Part shown: piece by piece, positions 54,701-64,000 of the stretch
Layout of the letters: every line of letters begins with the position of its first letter
Position numbering within the stretch: position 1 is the stretch's first letter
Assembly: GCF_023898315.1 (NCBI RefSeq)
Contig: NC_064618.1
Span: 190,951,548-191,015,547 of the forward strand
Source: Schistocerca nitens
Lineage: Eukaryota > Arthropoda > Insecta > Orthoptera > Acrididae
Direction: 5' to 3'
DNA: 64,000 nt
Notes under the pieces: generated by a model
Seen by the model: the letters and a program-made list of their open reading frames with translations, nothing else
What the model was told of the DNA's origin: nothing
The model's database searches: none
Translations under genes and position numbers: made by a program

Positions 54701-54991
54701 TGCATGCTCTCGGGAAAATTTACGACTGTAGTTTCCCCTTGCTTTCAGCCGTTTGCAGTACCAGCACAGCAAAGCCGTTTTGGTTAGTGTTGCAAGACCA
54801 GATCAGTCAATCATCCAGACTGTTGCCTCTGCAACTACTGAAAAGGCTGCTGCCCCTCTTCAGGAACTACACGTTTGTCTGGCCTCTCAACAGTTACCCC
54901 TCCGTTGTGGTTGCACCTACGGTACGGCCATCTGTATCGCTGAGGCACGCAAGCCTCCCCACCAACTCAAGGTCCATGGTTTATGGGGGTA
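51714..54991 (-). mobile_element. Full-length RTE-clade LINE, copy D
   Basis: 3278 bp on the minus strand with a perfect 11-bp target duplication GGAAGGAAGAT (51703-51713, 54992-55002). The 5' end starts CCCCCATAAACCATGGACC and has a leader of about 300 bp unlike those of copies A-C. The 3' end finishes with TTGTTGTTGTTGTT-type repeats on the complementary strand (51715-51729). Complete ends plus a perfect duplication make it the youngest LINE here. Confidence 0.95.
51732..54682 (-). pseudogene. RTE endonuclease-reverse transcriptase pseudogene
   Basis: A single long protein of RTE type, broken by a few lesions. Endonuclease (APE type): WNVRSVNRAGRLENLKREMD, GISEVRWQEEQ (catalytic Glu), VMGDWNSGVGKG (catalytic Asp/Asn), DYIMVRQRF and DSDHNLLVMN (catalytic Asp-His) are all present. 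An in-frame TAA lies at 54196-54194 and a frameshift between about 53795 and 53732. RT: CENYRTISLINHSCKILRRI, then after frameshifts FVDLEKAFDSVEWNT and LRFADDIVILSEAAKD with the catalytic Asp pair near 52480. C-terminal region: CYLGSKITDDGRSREDIK, YGSETWTINSLDKKRIEAFE, WCYRRMLKIRWVDH, ending ASDQSQD. Motifs are intact, so only stops and frameshifts inactivate it. Confidence 0.93.
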
Positions 54992-55151
54992 GGAAGGAAG
55001 ATATCCGATGGTAAAATTTATAGAGGGAACCCAAGTATTGAATACAATAACGGATGTATGTTTGTAGTACTTTGCAGAGACAAAGAAGCTTACAGAAAAT
55101 AGAGGACCGTGGAGTACTGCATCAAACCAATATTCGGACTGAACTGCCACA

Positions 55152-55351
55152 GCCGGCCGCGGTGGTCTAGCGGTTCTAGGCACTCAGTCCGGAGCCGCTG
55201 CGACTGCTATGGTCGCAGGTTCGAATCCTGCCTCGAGCATGGATGTTTGTGATGTCCTTACGTTAGTTAGGTTTAAGTACTTGTAAGTTATAGGGGACTG
55301 ATGACCATAGATGTTAAGTCCCATAGTGCTCAGAGCCATTTGAACCATTTT
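55152..55351 (+). mobile_element. SINE family 1, full length, beside LINE E end
   Basis: 200 bp, GCCGGCCGCGGTGGTCTAGC to GAGCCATTTGAACCATTTT, with a perfect 12-bp duplication TGAACTGCCACA (55140-55151 and 55352-55363). Confidence 0.96.
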
Positions 55352-55423
55352 TGAACTGCCACAAAAATAACAATATCTTGCTATTAACTTAGGTGAATGC
55401 TCTAAACTAAATGCGGTAATATA

Positions 55424-56750
55424 CAGGGCTATTACAAATGATTGAAGCGATTTCATAAATTTACTGTAGCTCCATTCATTGACATATGGTCATGACATAC
55501 TACAGATACGTAGAAAAACTCATAAAGTTTTGTTCGGCTGAAGCCGCACTTCAGGTTTCTGCCACCAGAGCGCTCGAGAGCGCAGTGAGACAAAATGGCG
55601 ACAGGAGCCGAGAAAGCGTATGTCGTGCTTGAAATGCACTCACATCAGTCAGTCATAACAGTGCAACGACACTTCAGGACGAAGTTCAACAAAGATCCAC
55701 CAACTGCTAACTCCATTCGGCGATGGTAAGAGCAGTTTAAAGCTTCTGGATGCCTCTGAAAGGGGAAATCAACGGGTCGGCCTGCAGTGAGCGAAGAAAC
55801 GGTTGAACACGTGCGGGCAAGTTTCACGCGTAGCCCGCGGAAGTCGACGAATAAAGCAAGCAGGGAGCTAAACGTACCACAGCCGACGGTTTGGAAAATC
55901 TTACGGAAAAAGCTAAAGCAGAAGCCTTACCGTTTACAATTGCTACAAGCCCTGACACCCGATGACAAAGTCAAACGCTTTGAATTTTCGGCGCGGTTGC
56001 AACAGCTCATGGAAGAGGATGCTTTCAGTGCGAAACTTGTTTTCAGTGATGAAGCAACATTTTTTCTTAATGGTGAAGTGAACAGACACAATGTGCGAAT
56101 CTGGGCGGTAGAGAATCCTCACGCATTCGTGCAGCAAATTCGCAATTCACCAAAAGTTAACGTGTTTTGTGCAATCTCACGGTTTGAAGTTCTTCTGCGA
56201 AAAAAACGTTACAGGACACGTGTATCTGGACATGCTGGAAAATTGGCTCATGCCACAACTGGAGACCGACAGCGCCGACTTCATCTTTCAACAGGATGGT
56301 GCTCCACCGCACTTCCATCATGATGTTCGGCATTTCTTAAACAGGAGATTGGAAAACCGATGGATCGGTCGTGGTGGAGATCATGATCAGCAATTCATGT
56401 CATGGCCTCCACGCTCTCCCAACTTAACCCCATGCGATTTCTTTCTGTGGGGTTATGTGAAAGATTCAGTGTTTAAACCTCCTCTACCAAGAACCGTGCC
56501 AGAACTGCGAGCTCGCATCAACGATGCTTTCGAACTCATTGATGGGGACATGCTGCGCCGAGTGTGGAAGGAACTTGATTATCGGCTTGAAGTCTGCCGA
56601 ATCACTAAAGGGGTACATATCGAACATTTGTGAATGCCTAAAAAAACTTTTTGAGTTTTTGTATGTGTGTGCAAAGCATTGTGAAAATATCTCAAATAAT
56701 AAAGTTATTGTAGAGCTGTGAAATCGCTTCAATCATTTGTAATAACCCTG
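55424..56750 (+). mobile_element. Nearly intact Tc1/mariner-superfamily transposon
   Basis: 1327 bp flanked by TA (55422-55423, 56751-56752). The terminal inverted repeats are about 34 bp and almost identical: left CAGGGCTATTACAAATGATT then GAAGCGATTTCA, right (complement) CAGGGTTATTACAAATGATT then GAAGCGATTTCA. It is the best-preserved DNA transposon in the window. Confidence 0.94.
55595..56633 (+). pseudogene. DDE transposase, one frameshift and two stops
   Basis: ATG at 55595 begins MATGAEKAYVVLEMHSHQSV and a helix-turn-helix (ANSIRRW). A TAA follows Trp at about codon 45 and a TGA about 11 codons later, then the frame runs unbroken through SEETVEHVRASFTRSPRKST, NVPQPTVWKILRKKL and LVFSDEATFFLNGEVNRHNV (first catalytic Asp) to about 56190, where one frameshift moves it to the frame containing VTGHVYLDMLENWL, FIFQQDGAPPHFHHDVRHFL (second Asp), PPRSPNLTPCDFFLWGYVKD (third Asp) and the terminus TKGVHIEHL at 56633. 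The distance between the last two catalytic Asp residues is about 46, longer than in Tc1 (34 to Glu) or mariner (34), so it belongs to a distinct lineage whose members are often annotated as Tc3-like or SETMAR-like in insects. Confidence 0.92.
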
Positions 56751-56752
56751 TA

Positions 56753-57693
56753 TTCATATGATGAAGAAGTAGCACATTATACGGAAGACGACTCCCAGTT
56801 ATTAGTACGTCAATTAAATGAAGGGCAGGAAATATTATGAACATATTACGCCAACGGAAGCTAAGGTCTTGCAAGGTAGATGTCCTATGCAGGAGCAGAC
56901 ACTGTTAGCTGCCACAAAGGTTATTGAAAAGAAACGTCTGGGACATCCTTAAGCTTTAATATACACATCCTTAAAATGTTTATGTGTATTTGTGGCCGTG
57001 TGTGTAGTGAGAACAGCACTTTGTGAAACATTGGTCTTAACTTTCAGTGTTACCTGTTGTTCTGTTTTCGTCGACAAAGTGAGAAAGCTGGAATACATTT
57101 TTCCTAACTAAGCCCCAATGTAAATTAAAGAAATGATACCTGGAGAAAGTGAAATGTCCAGAAGTTGTTGAGAGTTTTAAGGAATCACAATGCAACGAGT
57201 GATTGAAAGAATAGAAAGGAATCCCGTAGAAGAAGAAGAGTTAGCTTTTAGAGATGAAATAGTGATGGCAGCAGAGTATCAAGTGGCCGGATAGAAAACA
57301 AAGGATAACATACAAGGTATAGAATATGGCTAACGATCAAAGAAAAACTGTAATTGCAACTTAGTCGAGTAAGATGTCATTGGAGACCCTAGCTCCTATG
57401 GAGTAACAATCAGCCACAAACTGTTTTTAGGTAACTTTACTGAAAAATTACTATTACCACTTTGGAACTGACTAAATTCATTAGGTTACTTGCATGCTTT
57501 CGTCAAAAGATATGTTACTTTTGTGTACGTGTGAGTTGCCCTATCATAAAGTATAATTCACAGCTACAAAAATGTAATAACGATGGCAGCTCTACGGACT
57601 TGGGTTGGAATGAATCTTAGGTAAAATGTTCGGGTGGAACATTTGGTTTTACGGTTTTGCTCGTATGAGTCTTTTTGAAGTTGATATTCGCAT

Positions 57694-57728
<35 letters not shown>

Positions 57729-59555
57729 CACACACACGCGCCAATTCACGTTGGTTTTCTTCATCAGACACTTCGTTGCATCACAAAACAAATTGCCAAC
57801 CGGCTCCACTTGTTTTGACTTACTTTCATTTACTACATACCTTTGAAAACAAATGTAGAGTGGTTACGAAGCACATGAGTGTCAAAAAATTCTGTAATAT
57901 AGTGACAAGTTAGAAGGGTAAGTCATTTAAAGGAGGCATATACTATTGTTATCTTTAGTTGAAAACATTTATACATTGAATATAGGATGTTAAATGCAGA
58001 GAAATAAACTGGATTTAGTGAATTACAGCGTTACAAACTTGTTTTACTACGCGACACTGAAATAAAAATAAACAAGACAGTATGTTGAATTATTCTCTTG
58101 CAGTATTTGAAGTGTACTAAAGATAGTGTACTAAAATTTCTTAATATCTGTTGCTGTGAACCTTGCTGACTACGTCACTTTCTTCATGTGGGGTACCACT
58201 GCCCTGCCATTTTTGGGGGACATTGTATTTGTTCCACCTCAGCTGTGATTCACATGCACTAACTTTGTTTAATTTCGCACGATTCGCCTACATCCACATT
58301 AAAGACCATTCTCAAGTATTGTAGGTGCCAACACGTTGTAGTAACTACGATTATTTAGCAGCGGATGTGGCAACTCTGAAAGCGAACACTTACACGTGCA
58401 AGTGTCAAATTGAATATAGATGGTTTACTGAATACAGTAACGGTGATTGTGGCGACTATTATCACATTCATAGACACTATTTGGGATCACTTTAGTAGTT
58501 AAAAACCAACTGTCAAAGAATACATTCGGTCTTGTCTTCTGTAGGAGAGGGAATTGTACTGGAGTTAATACTACATGAATTGCTGTTCTGTGAATTAGTG
58601 GCCTTTGTTTTAATTTTGTTGTCGAGTTTGTCTATTACTACAGGTCCATACCCAATATTATACGTACCCGTCTTTAATTACATTCATTTGATATCCTTAA
58701 TCTGTGGTACTCATGGGAACTGTTGGCATTCTGTCTAACATGTTTCAGAAATATCGCTTTTTGTGTTGGCTGGAATGACATGATGAGCTGTCAGTGCTGA
58801 CATCTGTGGGGTAAGCTTTATGAAGACACTGCATTCACGTTTGTGGCTACTATTATAAATTTTAACTCTAAGACCATTGATGCTCTTATTCTTTTCGTTT
58901 CAAAGTTGAATTTAATACTATTATGTAGTTTGCTGCCAATACATTAATTTCACAGTTTACGTCCTGGAAATACATATTTGTACAATCACAAATAAGATAT
59001 TCTGTATGTGATTTATTGAGTAGCTGATAAATATTTTTGTTCTAGATGGTGTATGTAAACAGCAGTCAGTATCTTAGACAGGCTGCATCCCAGTGCCAAT
59101 CTACTTCCTAGTGCCAAGCCGTTGTGTTGTTGGTAGAGCTTGCTGGTGAAACTAAGTTAATTACGCTCCAGAACAAGTGTGAGTGCTTTGAGTTCACAGC
59201 TTCCTTACAATTAAGCGAACTCTTTCTTTTAGTGTTACTGGTCTCTTCAACAGACATATAATAAAACATAGGCTATATCCAGTGATGCAAATATCCTTGT
59301 TGGTGGAGTGTTGATGCCTCCAACGACATCTGTGGAAATAACTTTTGAAAATAGTTTACGAACTTAGTTAGTCTACGAACCTGCTTTTATTAAAAATAAT
59401 ACACATGACCTCTTAGATTTTATTGAAGACATGTATGCATATATGAGTGTGGAGAAAGCAACTACCACATACTGTAATTTCGAATAAACATCTGGAGAAA
59501 AGGAAATCAGCTGTATGCATATCAAGAGCTCAGATCATAACATTATAGTAAACCA
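56753..59555. other. No gene seen; one CA repeat
   Basis: Mostly unassigned AT-rich DNA with a CA microsatellite at 57697-57739. Short frames only. A segment near 57180-57290 has an A/G-rich composition with Glu-rich reading (EEEELAFRDEIVMAAEYQVA), which resembles the linker before RT in the RTE copies and may be another decayed plus-strand RTE piece. Confidence 0.4.
57697..57739. repeat. (CA)n microsatellite
   Basis: About 43 bp of CA with one GCT interruption near its right end. Confidence 0.92.
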
Positions 59556-59559
59556 GGTA

Positions 59560-60470
59560 ATGAGGGGGAAGAATTGTATAGAAGTGTGACACAAAAGATA
59601 TAAACTTGAAGACTGTATTATGGAAGCAGAAGAGGAAGTAGATAAAGATGAGATAAGAGAAGACGACATCAGGAAAGGTCAGTTTGGGTTTTAAAGTACT
59701 AAAGGGAAATCTAACCCTGTGACTGGTATTCGGAAATAGACAGGAGAACGTCATAATTTCGACTATAGCGTTTGTAGTTTTAAAGCTTTCGACAGTGTGA
59801 CTGGAAAACATTACCTGAAATTATGAACATAGAATGGATACAGAACAGAGAGGAAAGGTTATGTACAACATGTAGAGAAAACAGTCAAAGAACTTCAATG
59901 GGAAAGTATTTTTGAGAAGGGACTGAGACAGATCTATAGTTTATCGTGAATCGTATCCCCACTGTAAATTAAAAGACCAGAAAAGGAAGTAGCAATCGTG
60001 AAAGAGGATTAAAGAAGAAGACGAATAAAAGTCAAGAAGTGTATTTTTGAAGGTATATGTCTCCTGCAAAGCGTTGTACAAGGTGAAACGTTGACTATAA
60101 TCATTCAGACAGGAAGAGAATATAAGCTACGGAAATACAATTCCAGAGAATGATGCTAATGATTAGATGGGTAGATCGAATGGTTAATGAGGAGATACTG
60201 AATAGAACTGAGTTGAATAATAATTTATAGCACAGATTGGGTAAAACATGGGATTCATTGTGCACTTCCTGATGTATCGAGGACCCTTCAGTTTTCCAAT
60301 TTAGAAAAATGCGTTTAGTAAACGATGTGGAGGGAACGCAAGGTTGGAATGTAGTAGGATACCCACGTATATTCCTGCTGTTATACACAGATGAAGACGG
60401 TTGTACAGGATAGACTAGCGTGGACACTGCATCAATCATATCCTCGAACTGAGCATCACAATAACTATAT
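59560..60470 (+). mobile_element. RTE-clade LINE fragment, copy F
   Basis: Plus-strand decayed RTE traces: DIRKGQFGF (about 59668), CSFKAFDSVTG (about 59781, matching the AFD motif of RT), then a C-terminal reading with RWVDRMVNEEILNRTE (about 60160) and VQDRLAWTLHQSYPRTEH (60400-60455), which parallels the C-terminus of copy D. The RT catalytic block is not recognisable. Confidence 0.7.
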
Positions 60471-61040
60471 ATTGGAAGACACGTACGCAGACATCTACAT
60501 CTACATACACATCTACATCTACATCTACATACATACTCCGCAATCCACCATACGGTGCGTGGCGGAGGGTACCTCGTACCACAACTAGCATCTTCTCTCC
60601 CTGTTCCACTCCCAAACAGAACGAGGGAAAAATGACTGCCTGTATGCCTCATGGGTAAAACATGGGATTCATTGTGCACATGCTGATGTATCGGGGACCC
60701 TTCAGTTTGCCAATTTAGAAAAATGCATTTAGTAAACGATCTGGAGGGAACGCAAGGTTGGACTGTAGTAAGATAACCTCGTATATTCCTCCTGTCATAC
60801 ACAGATGAAGACGGTTGTACAGGATAGATTAGCATGGACACGGCATCAATCATATCCTCGAACTGAGCACCACAATAACTATATACTGGAAGACACGTAC
60901 GCAGACATCTACATCTACATACATATCCCGCTATCCACCATACGGTGCGTGGCGGAGGGTACCTCGTACCACAACTATCATTTTCTCTCCCTCTTCCACT
61001 CCCAAACAGAACGAGGGAAAAATGACTGCCTATATGCCTC
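60239..61040. repeat. Tandem duplication of a LINE-LINE junction
   Basis: Unit 1 (60239-60653, 415 bp) and unit 2 (60654-61040, 387 bp) both start GGGTAAAACATGGGATTCAT and run through the RTE copy F C-terminus into the 3' end of the CR1-like LINE, ending near ATGACTGCCT(G/A)TATGCCTC. They differ by scattered substitutions and by the number of ATCTAC repeats. The 250-codon minus-strand frame here is only the antisense of these repeats. Confidence 0.88.
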
Positions 61041-62480
61041 TGTAAGAGCCCTAATCTCTCTTATCTTATTTTTGTTGCCTTTCCGCGAAATATAAGTTGG
61101 CTGCAGTAAAATTGTACTGCAGTCAGCCTCAAATGCTGGTTCTCCACATTTCCTAAGTAGCGATTCACGAAAAGAACGCCTCCTTTCCTCCAGAGACTCC
61201 CACCCGAGTTCCTGAAGCATTTCCGTAACACTCGCGTGATGATGGAACCTACCAGTAACAAATCTAGCACACCGCCTCTGAATTGCTTCTATGTCCTCCC
61301 TCAATCCGACCTGATAGGGATCCCAAACGCTCGAGAACTACTCAAGAATAGGTCGTATTAGAGTTTTATAAGCGGTCTCCTTTACAGATGAACCACATCT
61401 TCCCAAAATTCTGCCAATCAACCGAAGACGACTATTCGCCTTCCCCACAACTGTCATTACATGCTTTTCCCACTTCATATCGCTCTGCAATGTTACGCCC
61501 AAATATTTAATCGACGTGACTGTGTCAAACGCTGCACTACTAATGGAGTATTCAAACATTACGGGTTTCTTTTCATATTCACCTGCATTAATTTACATAT
61601 ATCTATATTTAGAGTTAGCTGCCATTCTTTACACCAATCACAAATCCTGCCCAAGTCATCTTGTATCCTCCTACAGTCACTCAACGACGACACCCTCCCG
61701 TACACCACAGCATCATCAGCAAACAGCAGCACATTGTTCTCCACACTATCCAAAAGGTCATTTATGTAGATAGAAAGCAACAGTGGACCTACCACACTTA
61801 CCTGGGGCACTCCAGATGATAGCCTCACCTACGATGAAAACTGACCATCGAGGACAACGTACTGGGTTCTATTACAAGAAGTCTTCGAGCCACTCACATA
61901 TTTGGGAACCAATCCCATATCCTCGTACCTTAGTTAGGAGTCTGCAGTTGGACACCGAGTCAAACGCTTTCCGGAAGTCAAGGAATATGGCATCCGTCTG
62001 ATACCCTTCATCCATGGTTCGTAAGATATCATGTGAAAAAAGGGCGAGTTGCGTTTCGCAGGAGCGATGCTTTCTAAAGCCGTGCTGATGCATGGACAGC
62101 AACTTCTCTGTCTCATGGAAATTCATTATACTGGAATTGAGAATATGTTCGAGAATCCTGCAACAAACCGATGTAAAGGATAATGGTCTGTAATTTTGAG
62201 GATCCGTCCTTCTACCCTTCTTATATACAGGCGTCACCTGCGCTTTTTTCCAGTCGCTCGGGACTTAAAGTTGGGGAAGAGATACGCGATAAATGCAAGT
62301 TAAGTAAGGAGCCAATGCAGTAGAGTACTCTCTGTAAAACCGAATTAGAATCCCATCAGGTCCTGGCGATTTATTTATTCTCAACCCATTCAGCTGATTC
62401 ACAAGCACAGGGATGTCTATCATCAAGCTGGAAGATGATAATAATTGTAAACGTAAGGTACTGTGCTGTTTCATTGATAG
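60485..62480 (-). mobile_element. CR1/Rex-like LINE, 5'-truncated
   Basis: Minus-strand LINE ending in hexanucleotide repeats (GTAGAT)n at about 60530-60487. Reverse transcriptase pieces in order: INKSPGPDGILIRFYREYS (about 62380), PVYKKGRRTDPQNYRPLSFT (62237 on) with HQHGFRKHRSCETQLALF and FLDFRKAFDSVSN, then a frameshift, RLSSGVPQVSVVGPLLLSIY with LLFADDAVVYGRVSS and WCKEWQLTLNIDICKLM (61828-61559), TSIKYLGVTLQSDMKWEKHV (61559-61338), and EAIQRRCARFVTGRFHHH with LQELGWESLEERRRSFRE (61304-60978). Only a few lesions separate them. Its 3' end is duplicated together with the neighbouring RTE. No endonuclease portion. Confidence 0.9.
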
Positions 62481-63336
62481 TTAACTAATGCATCGTTTCC
62501 GAATCGTCACTGCACAACATTGTTTGTACCTTTCACTTCGGATATGTTGACGCTATTTGTCAAATTACTCAGTCACTACTTAGAGAAACAGTCGTGCTCC
62601 AGATCAGACATAATTTGCTATTTTATTCATATCACACGACATGTTGTGAAATGTTTGGAGGCATTAGCAGTGAGCCCGAATAAAGGTATTTCATGTCTCT
62701 TCCCAAAGGTGGCGTCAGTCAACAAATTGGTTTACTTAATCAAAGAATAAAATTTTTACCATGTAACGATCTCACTTGATCATAAAGGAGTGAATAGGTG
62801 TATATGTCTATGTTATTCTTACTAATGCTTCGTCGTTTGCCACAGAAGTTCCACGTATAATATCCGTTGCATTTCTCTTATTAAAAGCATACATGGTACT
62901 TCGGTATGCAGGAAGAAATACGTCATCTACACAACTACCCTTGTCAAAACAGCAATGATGCGCCATTCTTCACGTAAGTGGTAGCTTAACGCATGCGCAG
63001 ATGGCATGATTGCTGTCAATTGCTCTAATCGGCTAGGCTGCCGAGCTCTGCCGCCGAGTGGACCAGTCTCACTCAGGAAGGGCACGGCGACAGGTCGCTG
63101 GGAATGAGCTCCGTCTAATACTGAGAAATTCTGCGATTAGCTGTTTCACCCGTCGTAAGAACTACATAATTCACACATTTCTCCCCTAACTACACAGTTG
63201 AATATGACGTGACCGCCAAATTTTCTCCAGAATTACGTACTGCTTCACTCTCGAGACTGCTGACACATGTATCTATTTTTATATTTGTATGTTATAAAGT
63301 AAATAATAACCAACAAACATTTTTCGTTCTTTGCAG
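62481..63336. other. Unique-looking DNA upstream of a candidate exon
   Basis: No transposon was recognised. A short CG-richer block at about 62985-63120 (GCCGAGCTCTGCCGCCGAGT) could contain a promoter or non-coding first exon of the gene whose candidate exon starts at 63337. The stretch 63280-63336 is an AT/pyrimidine-rich intron-like run ending CGTTCTTTGCAG. Confidence 0.4.
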
Positions 63337-63458
63337 GTTGCAGCCTGAAATAATGGTAGTGAACCATAACACAGTGATACTACGTGCAGCAGCAAACACT
63401 CGGCCCATTGCAGTCATCCTGATGGTAATGATATCTCTACAAAATGCAGCAGCACAGG
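63337..63458 (+). CDS. Candidate first coding exon with signal peptide
   Basis: The exon lies between a good acceptor (TTTTTCGTTCTTTGCAG, AG at 63335-63336) and a consensus donor (CAGG|GTGAGC, GT at 63459-63460). ATG at 63353 has A at -3 and G at +4. It encodes 35 codons plus one base: MVVNHNTVILRAAANTRP, then the hydrophobic core IAVILMVMISL and a small-residue region QNAAAQ, i.e. a secretory signal peptide with a probable cleavage site at the exon end. Splitting a codon after its first base (phase 1) right after the signal peptide is common for secreted and Ig-type proteins. The mature protein is outside or downstream. One possible next exon starts at 63781 after GTCTTTGCAG: joined in phase it would add 12 codons before a TGA at 63816, giving a tiny secreted peptide, but the acceptor is only moderate. 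The family is unknown. Confidence 0.5.
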
Positions 63459-64000
63459 GTGAGCTCATGATTAAAGTTTTCACACAACTAGGGTATATCA
63501 GTATACTGTCAAATACTGAGCCTAGCAGCAGTGATTACTGATGTAAGGTTAGATACAAAGTGTTCCCGAGGAAACTGACATTTCATGTGCGTAATATCTA
63601 TTATACAGGAAAATTTGATTGTTTGAACATGCTTAATTTTCAAGTACTTCAGCTACATCCGGTAGGAGCTTTCAAGGCAAAGAGCTCCTACAATAGAGAA
63701 CAGTGACCGTATTTTATATTTTTATTAATTATGTTCATAAATTCGCGAGACTTCTTACATACAAGTGCGTGTCTTTGCAGCGAATTTCAAGAACGCAGAA
63801 GTAGGACCAGTACCTTGAAAGTGAGAGGTGTTCCTGTTGCAACTAATGAGTTGACTAAAGCAGGAAGTATGAAAAGTTTTCTGAAGTGTCGTTTAAGTTT
63901 GTGAAATGGTACTGGTGGACATACCACTACGTTGAATTGCAAATGAAGTATCACAATCCTTTAGTTACGGCCCTCCATCCTTATTTAGCCTACGAGAGAC
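63459..64000. other. Intron-like sequence
   Basis: AT-rich DNA following the candidate exon donor. A potential acceptor GTGCGTGTCTTTGCAG ends at 63780. No other feature recognised before the window ends. Confidence 0.4.

Larger units (their letters stand above)
50270..55139 (+). mobile_element. Old RTE-clade LINE, copy E, split by later insertions
   Basis: Plus-strand decayed RTE traces: AFVTAEKTFAMLSGIHV (about 50419), LKFVDNSAFLPETTKDLEDL (about 50700, FADD motif altered), and after a SINE CYFGSELTDDGRSEED (about 51120). Beyond a second SINE and the whole of copy D the C-terminus continues at 55003-55139 (YRGNPSIEYN and CRDKEAYRK). The pieces are collinear when copy D and the SINEs are removed, so this is the oldest layer of the nest. 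Confidence 0.75.

Noticed and set aside
60101-60853. 250-codon minus-strand open frame, the second longest in the window
   Set aside because: It is antisense to the RTE copy F C-terminus, and repeats itself because of the tandem duplication; no domain is recognisable.

Overview
This window looks like gene-poor, repeat-dense insect DNA, most probably from a locust or grasshopper (Orthoptera, Schistocerca-like). The main reason is a very abundant tRNA-derived SINE whose 3' end reads GAGCCATTTGAACC, which I associate from memory with Schistocerca genomes. It sits among RTE-type LINEs, CR1/Rex-like LINEs, many Tc1/mariner transposons, (CA)n/(TA)n microsatellites and long AT-rich stretches with no coding sense. 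There is no sign of bacterial or phage gene organisation: no operons, and all recognisable proteins are broken transposon proteins.

Layout. 1-9.1 kb: three minus-strand RTE LINE remnants (1223-3478, 4255-4345, 5786-8575), two of which begin with a tRNA-like head. 9.1-13.8 kb: a complete but dead mariner (9152-10459), then a heavily decayed protein-primed DNA polymerase B pseudogene of Polinton/Maverick type, itself split by a SINE, then a SINE dimer. 14.5-25.3 kb: a Tc1 element with both ends (14550-16018), a CR1-like LINE end, an element encoding a DUF4817-like domain (17389-18297), mariner and Tc1 fragments, a GC-rich TATA-bearing segment, four clustered CACGTG boxes, and a foldback element. 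25.8-26.6 kb: a CpG-rich island. 27.3-35.9 kb: several SINE families, one as a head-to-head palindrome and one with an exchanged tRNA head, a second full-length Tc1 (28952-30421), a LINE 3' end and a second foldback element. 36-45 kb: mostly unexplained AT-rich DNA with CA repeats, a 237-bp MITE and a CR1-like LINE fragment. 45.8-56.8 kb: a degenerate tandem array, an RTE LINE interrupted by a mariner, and a nested stack in which an old plus-strand RTE was hit by three SINEs and by a full-length minus-strand RTE (51714-54991, perfect 11-bp target duplication); then a nearly intact Tc1/mariner-superfamily element (55424-56750). 59.5-62.5 kb: an RTE end abutting a CR1-like LINE, with the junction tandemly duplicated. 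62.5-64 kb: unique-looking DNA.

The only good host-gene candidate is one exon at 63337-63458. It has a strong splice acceptor, a well-placed ATG, an N-terminal signal peptide and a consensus donor in phase 1, so it is probably the first coding exon of a secreted or membrane protein continuing beyond the window. A weaker candidate is an open frame on the minus strand at 32883-33336, and the CpG island at 25830-26570 may be a promoter.

Nothing here acts as a pathway. What can be read is a history of insertions, dated relative to one another by nesting and target-site duplications. The most interesting signals are the tRNA-like promoter heads on RTE LINEs, the hammerhead-ribozyme-like motifs with a compensatory base-pair change in two foldback elements, and the Polinton-type polymerase relic. 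Open frames quoted in the literature sense may start at non-ATG codons; almost all in this window are chance or transposon-derived.
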